Assembly (NCBI RefSeq): GCF_001039355.2 | Contig: NW_019774402.1 | Location: 1,098,431-1,162,430 of the forward strand | Direction of reading: 5' to 3' | DNA from: Lingula anatina | Taxonomy: Eukaryota > Brachiopoda > Lingulata > Lingulida > Lingulidae | Length of the DNA stretch: 64,000 bases | In this document: one piece after another, positions 36,701-48,700 of the stretch | Layout of the letters: every line of letters starts with the position of its first letter | Position numbering within the stretch: the first letter of the stretch is position 1 | Translations under genes and position numbers: made by a program | The notes under the pieces: generated by a model | The model's database searches: none | What the model saw: the letters and a program-made list of their open reading frames with translations, nothing else | What the model was told of the DNA's origin: nothing

Positions 36701-39700
36701 TGAATGCGTATACTACTGGACAGTAGTAAAATAAATAATAAGAAAGATAATATCTGAGTAGTATTTGCTACCTCGCGTAACATCAGCAACAACTTCGTCA
36801 CACCAGTAATACACTGAATGGATATACATACACTGAGTTGAAACATCACTAGCTCCAGAGAAAAGTGTAGCACTAGCACCAGCAAAATTTATACACTGTT
36901 CCCGAGAGTAACACTGGTTATTATGCCAATAAGGTTTATCAGATGGACAAGCACATCCAGCACGACACGCCAAATTACACGGTACGCCAATGTTTGGTTG
37001 CAAGCATGTGGATGAGCATTGAGAAGCACACTGCTGGTAGATCTGTCCGCCAGTGCATGCTGTAAAGCAACAAAGCAGAAGCAAATTAGCTCAGCCACGA
37101 AAGAAATGTGCAAAAGAAGCCACTTGTCAATAGAATTGTCGCTAATGTGAAGTATAGCTCCTGCACAAGCAAACAAATGTACAATGCATTGGGAAATAAC
37201 ATTGGCATTTATGCTAGTATGTTTTACCAGTGTAATGTCAGTAAGTGACAGCATGCAGGGAGTGTTTGGTAGAGTAACTTGAGTTGATTGACATGCTCTT
37301 ATGGTATTTATACAACTGCGCATCATATAAACGAGGGAAAAGGCCGCTAGATATTGCATGAGGTAGAAATAGAAATGAAGAGACCGGCACAGGTAACAAC
37401 TGGACAGTAGTTAAATAAATAATATGAAAGATAATATCTGAGTTGTATTTGCTACCTGGCTTAACATCAGCAAAAACATCGTCACACCAGTAAAACAATG
37501 ACTGAATATACATACACGGAGTTGAAACACCACTAGCTCCAGAGAAAAGTGCAGCACTGGCACCAGCAAAATTGATACACTGTTCCCGAGAGTAACACTG
37601 GTTATTATGCCAATAAGGTTTATCAGATGGACAAGCACATCCAGCACGACACGCCAAATTACACGGTACGCCAATGTTTGGTTGCAAGCATGTGGATGAG
37701 CATTGAGAAGCACACTGCTGGTAGATCTGTCCGCCAGTGCATGCTGTAAAGCAACAAAGCAGAAGCAAATTAGCTCAGCCACGAAAGAAATGTGCAAAAG
37801 AAGCCACTTGTCAATAGAACTGTCGCTAATGTGAAGTATAGCTCCTGCACAAGCGAACAAATGTACAATGCATTGGGAAATAACATTGGCAGTTATGCTA
37901 GTATGTTTTACCAGTGTAATGTTAGTAAGTGACAGTATGCAGTGAATAAGAGCAGGGAGTGTTTGGTAGAGTAACCTGAGTTGGTTGATATGCTCTTATG
38001 GTATTTATACAACAGCGCATAATATAAACGAGGGAGAAGGCCGCTAGAGGTTGCATGAGGTAGAAATAGAAATGAAGAGACCGGCACAGGTAACAACTGG
38101 ACAGTAGTTAAATAAATAATATGAAAGATAATATCTGAGTTGTATTTGCTACCTCGCTTAACATCAGCAACAGCATCGTCACACCAGAAAAACAATGAAT
38201 GAATATACATACACTGAGTTGAAACACCACCAGCTCCTGAGAAAAGTGCAGCACTGGCACCAGCAAAATTGATACACTGTTCCCGAGAGTAACATTGGTT
38301 ATTATGCCAGTAAGGATTATCAGATGGACAAGCACATCCAGCANAAAAGCGAATAACCTCAGACATAGAAAAATGCGCGAATTAATAGAATTGTCGCTAT
38401 TGTAAAGTACAGCTCCTGCACAAGCGAAAAAGTACAATGGATTGGCAAATAACATTGGCAGTTATGCTAGTATGTTTTACCGGTAATACACTGAATGAAT
38501 ATACATACACTGAGTTGAAACACCACTAGCTCCAGAGAAAAGCGTGACACTGGCACCAGCAAAATTGATACACTGTTCCTGAGAGTAACATTGGTTATTA
38601 TGCCAATAAGGTTTATCAGATGGACAAGCGCATCCAGCTCGGCATTGTCTTGTACACGGTACGCCAATGTTTGGTTGGTAGCATGTGGATGAGCATTGAG
38701 AAGCACACTGCTGGTAGGTCTGTCCGCCAGTGCAAGCTGTAATGCAACAAAGCAAAAGCGAATAACCTCAGACATAGAAAAATGCGCGAGAAATAACCAT
38801 TTCTTCATTAATTGTAATGACATGCAAGCATTATACCATCAGCCACCTCGTTTGTTATAAAGTGGGAATCAACCACATTCATTTTGTGCCAATACAAGAA
38901 GCACCCCGAAGATTTTTTATGCACAGCATGGTCCAAACAACCGAATGGAAACTAACGCTATATACATGTTGGGCGCCTACTCACTTTGGCTGACGCCACT
39001 TCCACTAAGGGTCATCTGGCACTCCATCAGGGTTCGACATTGTCCGTTGTGGAGGTAAGGCTTTGTGCTGGGACATTCACATCCAGATCGACATGGGGCA
39101 AAATTGTTGCAGTTTTGGTTCTGGTTAATGTTGTAACACGTTTTCACATCGCACTTTGACAGGCACTGCGTGAACGTTTGACCTCCGCTGCAAACTATTT
39201 GAAAAAGAAACAAAAAGGGAATCGGTGTTAATCAAATATCAACATCGCTTTCATGCATGGATTAGACAACTCGCAGTAGAGCCTATTTCATTTCCCACAT
39301 ATTGTTTAAATCATTCTTCTATAGTAACATTCTATCCTATCTCCAATCACCGTCAGAGACTTACACTGTCCTGCAGTTGCGCCAGCATTGGATCCAGTGC
39401 TGGTAATACCTCCATTTATTTGACTGCATTGGTTCAGGTCGTGACACTGGCCATTGTGTAGGTAGGGCCTGTGAGACGGACAGACACAGCCTGGTTGACA
39501 GGGGAGGTTATTACACGTGCGTCTGAGTTCGAAACATGTATTTGGACATTGAGATGCGCAGTTACTGTAAATTTGTCCACCGGAACATGCTGAAAAAGCC
39601 AATTACCAGAGTCAGTTATGGTGATCAAGTGGATGGTTAGCACGTTTTGCTTTTCACTTTTTTTCATTTTTCACGCATATATAGGCATATACTCGGAGGA

Positions 39701-42700
39701 TTGCAGTTCTCCTTATCCTTGTTGAATTCTGAGAAATTGCCATGGGCGTCCGCAGAGGGGGGTCAATGGGGTCACTCCCCCCCCCCCCCCCCCCCGGAAT
39801 TTTGGCGGGCACATTAATTGCGGGTACCCAGCCAATCATTATCTCCCACTTCGATGACTTTGACCCCCCCCCCCCCCGGAAAATTTTCTGCTGACGCCCA
39901 TGGAAATTGCCAGTTTAAGACTAAGTACTGTTGATATTACACGATGAAATGATAGGGAATATCAACAGAACTTAGCCAGTTTAAGACTAAGTACTGTTCA
40001 TATTCCCTATAATTTCATCATGTAATTGTTAGTGAAATCATTGATAAAATAATTTGATCAAAGCTGATGAGATACATTTAAATACATCTTGCAAAAAATG
40101 TTATGAAGTCTGATACATTTAGAACAAATTTGGTGCTATAGCACTTCAAAAAAATTTGAATTCCTCATTTTTGCATGGTCTAAGAAATGATCTGAGTGCT
40201 TAGAGAAGAAAAATAGATGTCTGTTATTCCAATTGGTATATTTTTTGTTAATTCTACAATATGCAAAAAGCACGCAGCCAGTAGATCTGACTACCAATGC
40301 AAGATGGAAGTCGACGACAGGCAATTCATCAGGGGAAACCCGTAAACGAGATGTAGGGTGCAGGTTTCGCCTGGAAGTCTATCAGACTATGCATGTATCT
40401 ACAATGTCGATAAGTTGCAATTTAGTAAACGCTAATTGCAAAATATAGAATTGTTTCATTGTTGGCGAATCATTGTACATGTACATATGAATTAGTTGAT
40501 GACTGACAAACCTAAAAGAAAAAGTATAGACAGATAATTTAACAAAGCAACAACAAACACACACACACACGCATATCACGTTTTCATTTCATTGGTGTGA
40601 CAAGCTGAACAAGGTTACAAAACTGATATACATACACTGGGTTGAACCGCCACTAACGCCACCTGCGTTTGAAACACCACTAGCTCCAGAGAAAAGCGTA
40701 GCACTGGCACCAGCAAAATTGATACACTGAGTCTGAGAGTAACATTGGTTATTATGCCAATACGGTTTATCAGCGGGACAAGCGCATCCAGCACGACACG
40801 CCCGATTACACGGTACGCCAATGTTTGGTTGCAAGCATGTAGATGAACACTGAGAAGCACACTGCTGGTAGGTCTGGCCACCAGTGCAAGCTGTAACGCA
40901 ACGAAGCAGAAAAGAATAAGCTCAGTCACAGAACATTACAAGCAATGAAACAAATTGAAAATATTAAAACAAAATAAAAAACACTTTAGATTTTCGTTTC
41001 ATTGGTATGGAACCCGCACAAGATTACAAAACTGATATACATACACTGGGTGGAATCACCACTAACACCACCTGTGTTTGAAACACCACTGGCACCAGAG
41101 AAAAGCGTAACACTGGCACCAGCAAAGCTGATACACTGTTCCTGAGAGTAACATTGGTTATTATGCCGGTAAGGTTTATCAGATGGACAAGCGCAACCAG
41201 CGCGACACGCCCTATTACACGGTACGCCAATATTTGGTTGGTAGCATGTAGATGTGCATTGAGAAGCACACTGCTGGTAGGTCTGTCCGCCAGTGCAAGC
41301 TGTAACGCAACAAAGCAAAAGTAAATAACTTCAGCTATAGACCATTTTACAACCAATGCTACGAATCAAAAAGTTTTATGAATCACAACAGAGCAGACCA
41401 GTGAATTTGTAAATCGCAAGTAATATAAAAATAAACCAGTAATTAACGTTATCAGTAGGAAAACACACTGACCCAAAATGTTCAGTGCACAAGCAAAAGA
41501 AGACTGGGAAAGATGAAAAGTAACGTGGGATTTATCAGCGTCACTAGTCAACGAAATAGGAAACGAGATTTTGTCAGAGAGCATGTTCATATATGGCACT
41601 CTGTTCATTACCTCGATTAATGGATATGCACTGTGAATCAAAACAATTTTAGCCCATCAATCCCATAAAACAAGCTGAAAAGCACTTTTACAAACAATGA
41701 AGCCATGCCGTATTGCAATTAACATTTTTATAAGAAAAAATACATACTCTGGCTAGAACCGCCACTAACGCCACCTGTGTTTGAAACACCACTGGCACCA
41801 GAGAAAAGCGCAGCACTGGCACCAGCAAAATTGATACACTGTATCTGAGAGTAACATTGGTTATTATGCCAATAAGGTTTATCAGATGGACAGGCGCATC
41901 CAGCGCGACACGCCAAATTACACGGTACACCTATGTTTGGTTGGTAGCATGTAGATGAGCATTGAGAAGCACACTGCTGGTAGATCTGTCCACCAGTGCA
42001 CGCTGTAACGCAAAAAAAGCAGAAGCGAATAAGCTCAGTCATAGAAAACAGTGCAACCAATGCTACATATTGAAAATTTTCTTGACTCACATAATGCATC
42101 CATACGATTAATGTTAAACACTTAAATAACTCTAAAAATCATTTAAAATTACTTATGCTAGTGGAAATGAAACACAAGCACTAGCAAAGGAGGTGCAGTG
42201 AATTTGCAAATAGCATTGGTTATTATTTCAATAAACCAGTGATAAAAATAATCAGTAAGTAGATACAAAAAAAAAAAAAAAAAAAAAAAAAAAATTCAGT
42301 GCATTAGCAAAATAGATTGGGAAAGATGAAAAGTAATGTGTGATTTATCAGCCTCACTAGTCAACGAAATAGGAAACAGATTCTGTCGGAGGGCATGAAA
42401 ATACAAGGAGCTCCCTTTAACGTCCATTAATTGATATTCATTATGAATCAAAACAAGTTTTAGCCCATCAATCCCATAAAACAAGCTGAAAAGCACTTTT
42501 ACAAACAACGAAGCCTTGTCGTAATGCAATAAACATTTTTATAAGAAGATATACATACTCTGGCTAGCACCGCCACTAACGCCACCTGTGTTTGAAACAC
42601 CACTGGCACCAGAGAAAAGCGAAGCACTGGCACCAGCGAAGCTGATACACTGTTCCTGAGAGTAACATTGGTTATTATGCCAATATGGTTTATCAGATGG

Positions 42701-45700
42701 ACAGGCGCATCCAGCGCGACACGCCAAATTACATGGTAAGCCTATGTTTGGTTGGTAGCATGTGGATGAGCATTGAGAAGCACACTGCTGGTAGGTCTGT
42801 CCGCCAGTGCAAGCTGTAACGCAACAAAGCAGAAACAAATAAGCTCAGTCATAGAATACAGTGGAACCAATGCTACAAATTGAAAAAAATTTGACTCACA
42901 TAATACATCTATGAGATTAATGTTAAATACTTATATAACTCTAAAAACACCACCAAAAACTTACTGGTGCTAGTAAAAATGAAACACTACAGGTGCAGAT
43001 AGAGGCCGTCTTCTGGGTCTTCCGGAAGACGATCCCAATTTTTCAAGTTTACATTGAAGGTCATCTAATTTGTCTGTCGTTAGACGGTCAAAATGGAGGA
43101 CGGATGAACAAAGGTAATTTGGAAGATTGTCAGAAAATATCTCTCGATCCGCCCCTGCACTAGTATTAGCAAAGGGTGTACAGTGAATTTGCAAATGGTA
43201 TTGGTTATTCTTTCAATAAACCAGTGATAAAAATAATGAGTAGGAAGACATAAAACCAAAATATTCAGTGCACTAGCCTTAGCCCATCAATCTCATAAAA
43301 CAAGCCGAAAAGCACTTTTACAAACAATAAAGCCTTGTTGTAATACATACTCTGGCTAGAACCGCCACTAACGCCACCTGTGTTTGAAACACCACTGGCA
43401 CCAGAGAAAAGCGCAGCACTGGCACCAGCGAAGCTAATACACTGTTCCTGAGAGTAACATTGGTTATTATGCCAATAAGGTTTATCAGATGGACAAGCGC
43501 ATCCAGTGCGACACGCCAAATTACACGGTACGCCAATGTTTGGTTGGTAGCATGTAGATGAGCATTGAGAAGCACACTGCTGGTAGGTCTGTCCGCCAGT
43601 GCAAGCTGTAACGCAACAAAGCAGAAACAAATAAGCTCAACAATAGAACATTTTGCAACAATGCTACAAATTTAATAGATTTTTGAATTACATAATGCAT
43701 TTTATTCCATTAATGCTAAACAATTATATAACTAAAACGTCACTTAAACCTTACTGGTGCTAGTGAAAATAGAACACTGGCGCCAGTAAAGGAAGCACAG
43801 TGAATTCCAAAGTGCATTGATTATTATTCTTATAAATCAGTGACAAACATCAATTGGAGGAAATCATACATCCGAAATGTTCAGTGCATTTACAAAGTAG
43901 ACTGGGAAAGATAAAAAGTAATGTTGCTAAATTATTCAGCCTCGCTAGTCAACGAAAAGGGAAACAAATGTTGCTGGAGAGCAATTAATGGAAATACGTT
44001 GTGAATCACAAAAGATTTTAGCCCACCAATCCCATAAAACAAGCTGAAAATCACTTTTACAAACAATGAAGCCATGCCGTAATGCAATTAACATTTTTAA
44101 CAAGTTATACATACACTGGCTAGAACCGCCACTAACACCACCTGTGTTTGAAACATCTCTGGCACCAGAGAAAAGCGTAGCACTGGCACCAGCAAAGGTG
44201 ATACACTGTATCTGAGAGTAACATTGGTTATTATGCCAATAAGGTTTATCAGATGGACATGCGCATCCAGCGCGACAAGCCAGATTACACGGTACGCCAA
44301 TATTTGGTTGGTAGCATGTAGATGAGCACTGAGAAGCACACTGCTGGTAGGTCTGTCCGCCAGTGCAAGCTGTAACGCAACAAAGCAGAAGCAAATAAGC
44401 TCAGCCATAGAACATTTTGCAACCAATGCTACAAATTTAAAAGATTTTTGAATCACATAATGCATCTTTACAATTAATTAATTAATGTTAAACAATTATT
44501 TAACTCTAAAAACATCAGTCAAAGCGTATAGGTGCTAGTGGAAATAAAGTATTGGCACCGGTAAAGAAGCGCAGTTAATCTGCACATCGCATTGCCTATC
44601 ATTCCAATTCAAGATTGATTAATTTTATCAGTGGGAAAACACATTAACCCAAAATGTTCAGTGCGCTAGCAAAACAGACTGGGTAAGATTTTAGTTTTTA
44701 TCAATGTCAATACTCAACGAAATAGAAAACAGATTTTGCTGGAGAACATGTAAATATAAATACACGGCGCTCTCTTCAACGGATGATGGAAATGCATTGT
44801 GAATCAAAACAAGTTTTATCCCATCATCCCATAAAACAAGCCGAAAAGCACTTTTACAAACAATGAAGCTATGCTGTAATGCATTTAACTTTTTTTATAA
44901 GAAGATATACATACTCTGACTAGAACCGCCACTAACGCCACCTGTGTTTGAAACTCCAGTGGCTCCAGAGAAAAGCGACGCACTGGCACCAGCAAAATTG
45001 ATACACTGAGTCTGAGAGTAACATTGGTTATTATGCCGATAAGGTTTATCAGATGGACAAGCACATCCTGCGCGGCACGGCAAAGTACACGGTACGCCAA
45101 TGTTTGGTTGGAAGCATGTAGATGAGCATTGAGAAGCACACTGCTGGTAGGTCTGTCCGCCAGTGCAAGCTGTTACACAATAAAGTGAAAGCTCAGCCAT
45201 AGAATATTGTTTAATAAAAGCTACAGGTTAAACAAACTTTTTTTATCCCAGAGTGCAGCCGTGTGATTACTGATAAACATTTATATATCTCTGAACACAT
45301 CACCACAGTAAATGTCAGCAGACAAGTACATAAACATTCAGAAGTGTAACAGTGGCACCAACGAAGGAAGCATACAGAATTTGCAAGAATGGTTAATATG
45401 GCACCAAGCTTTTCAGTTTAACATACAAGCTTACTTACTTTGGCTGCCGCCACTACCACTAAGGGTCATCTGGCACTCCATCAGGGTTCGGCATTGTCCG
45501 TTGTGGAGGTAAGGCTTTGTGCTGGGACATTCACATCCAGACCGACATGGGGCGAAATTGTTGCAGTTTTGGTTCTGGTTAATGTTGTAACACGTTTTCA
45601 CATCGCACTTTGACAGGCACTGCGTGAAAGTTTGCCCTCCGCTGCAAACTATTTGAAAAGGAAACAAAAAAGTAAATAATCGGAGACTTAGAATTGCGCC

Positions 45701-48700
45701 CTTCTCTTGTACAGTTGAGCACAATTCCCAATCTTCACAGCATATGCCTGTGTAAATCTCAAAGAAAATATCAATATTCTTTTTGTCAAATAGACATTTG
45801 AGACACATTTTGAAACTTTCTATATAAATGATACGATAACTGAAAAAGTAATGATTGTCAACACGGTATGTTTGGAAACTGTATCTGCAAGGGGTATTGG
45901 TTTTTAATAGCAGTTAGCCTCATCAGTATGGCAAACACAAGTATGGCAAGTGGAAGTAATCACTCAATACATAAAGGGAAGTTTGGCGGCTGAGTCAAAC
46001 GTTGTTTTATGGCGACGGATTGTAACCTAGTTCCGACGGGATACACACTAAACTGAAACACTACTAACGCCACCTGTATTTGAAACTCCACTGGCTCCAG
46101 CGAAAAGCGTAGCACTGGCACCAGCAAAATTGATACACTGAGTCTGGGAGTAACATTGGTTATTATGCCAATATGGTTTATCAGATGGGCAAGCGCATCC
46201 AGCGCGACACGCCAAATTGCACGGTACACCAATGTTTGGTTGGTAGCATGTAGATGAGCATTGAGAAGCACACTGCTGGTAGGTCTGTCCGCCAGTGCAT
46301 GCTGTAACGTAAATAAGCAGAATAAATAAGCTCAGCAACAGGACACATAATATTGTGCAATTAAAAAGCAGGTAAAAATACACTGATGAATCCCAAAGTG
46401 CATCTGAATCTATAGGTTAAATGTTAAACGTTATTTTGTTTACAACAAAAGACACACTCTGACTTGACAATTAACAAGTGGTAAAAAAAGGTGAAGCACT
46501 TCCATAAGCAAGGGTGGCGGAGTGGTGGAGTTGAAAGGCACATTGGTTATTTTGACAGTAAGCTTTATCAGTTAATCGAGGGACAGATATAAATATATAC
46601 CCTGGGTTGAACCACCACTAATGCCACCTGTGTTTGAAGCTCCGCTAGATCCAGAGAAAAGTGTAGCACTGGCACCAGCAAAGTTTATACACTGTATCTG
46701 AGAGTAACATTGGTTATTATGCCAATAAGGTTTATCAGATGGACAAGCGCATCCAGCACGACACGCCAAATTACACGGTACGCCAATGTTTGGTTGGTAG
46801 CATGTGGATGAGCATTGAGAAGCACACTGCTGGTAGGTCTGTCCACCAGTGCAAGCTGTAAAACAACAAAGCAGAAGCGAGATAAGCTCAGCAACAGAAC
46901 AGCAAGCCAAATAGGCCCGAGAAATTCATTGGTGCCTCCATATGGCTTATGTAATACATTTTTTTGTAAAAATGTAAGACACTCTGACTTGAGTAAAAGT
47001 TAGGGGAAAATGAAGCACTATAGCACCACCAAAAGAAGCACACGGAATCGGTTAATATAACAGTGAACTTATTATATGTAAAACAGAATGGATATACTTA
47101 CACTGTGATGAATCACCACTAACACCACCTGTATTTGAAACTCCACTGGCCCCAGAGAAAAGCGTAGCACTAGCACCGGCAAAGGTGATACACTGTATCT
47201 GAGAGTAACATTGGTTATTATGCCAATATGGTTTATCAGATGGACAAGCACATCCAGCACGACACGCCCTATTACACGGCACGCCAATGTTTGGTTGGTA
47301 GCATGTAGATGAACATTGAGAAGCACACTGCTGGTAAGTCTGTCCACCAGTGCAAGCTGTAACGCAACGAAGCAAAAGCAAATAAGCTCAAAAAGCTCAA
47401 AAATTGAATTGTGTTTAATCAGAGCTGCTTTTCAAACTATTAAGTGCCATCGAGCAACTGCATGATTTATGGTAAATATAATATATATATCTCTGAATTT
47501 TATTCAATTTCAGGACCATTGACTTGAAAAACACTGACCACAGCAGAGGAAGCACACTGAATCTCAAAGGCACATTGGTTATTATGTCAGTAAGCTTTAT
47601 CAATTAAGCGAGGAACAGATATAAATATATACCCTGGGTTGAACCACCACTAACGCCACCTGTGTTTGAAGCTCCGCTAGATCCAGAGAAAAGTGTAGCA
47701 CTTGCTCCCGCGAAGTTTATACATTGTATCTGAGAGTAACATTGGTTATTATGCCAATATGGTTTATCAGATGGACAAGCACATCCAGCACGACATGCCA
47801 AATTACACGGTACGCCAATGTTTGGCTGGAAGCATGTAGATGAACACTGAGAAGCACACTGCTGGTAGGTCTGTCCACCAGTGCAAGCTGTAACGCAACA
47901 AAGCAGAAGCGAATAAGCTCAGCCATTGGTAAAATAACTGAAGAAACAACTGTATTGAACGACAATACATGTACGTGGCATTTTGACGTATTTCACAAAA
48001 ATAGAGACGCGCAGTTTTACAGTATTTTGATGAAATTTCAGTGATAACATCAGCAGTAAATGGTTTAAAAGAATGAAGCAATAGTTAAAGTTAAATGAAA
48101 GCATCTAAAGCAAAAAAAGTAAAAATAAAAAGCGAGTTCTCTCACATACAGAAACTAAAATGTTACATGTAAAATTAAGGGACATATCACGCGTTTCTTC
48201 TAAATAGAAATTCTTTGCAAAGGTTTGCAAATGGCCTTAGATCCAATATCAAAGATTCTTTCTGCCCCATGTTGCACACGTTAAAGCTGTTGGTGGTCTA
48301 ACATTGCCTTGGAATAGTTTAACTTATCCTGTCCTTATTCAATTTCAAACATTTGTACATCACGAAAACTTTATTATTATAGGCATACTTCGACTAATTA
48401 CTTTAGTGATAGAAAAAAGTGAAACACTGCCTCAAGCATAGGATGAACATTGCATGTGCAAATACATTGGTTGTCATGGTGGTAATTATGTCTTATCAGT
48501 GGGAGTACATATTTGGTCAAAAACTCGATGGTACCAGCACATTATGTTAGTATAATATGGATGCACATTCAGAGCACGAAGTATATCTGACCTCCAGCGC
48601 AAACTTTAATGTAAAGTTGTGTTATTCATCAGGGTCACTCGTCAAAACGAAGGAGACCTAGAAGATAGGCCAGGCAGTACTTGATGCCTGTACATGATGC

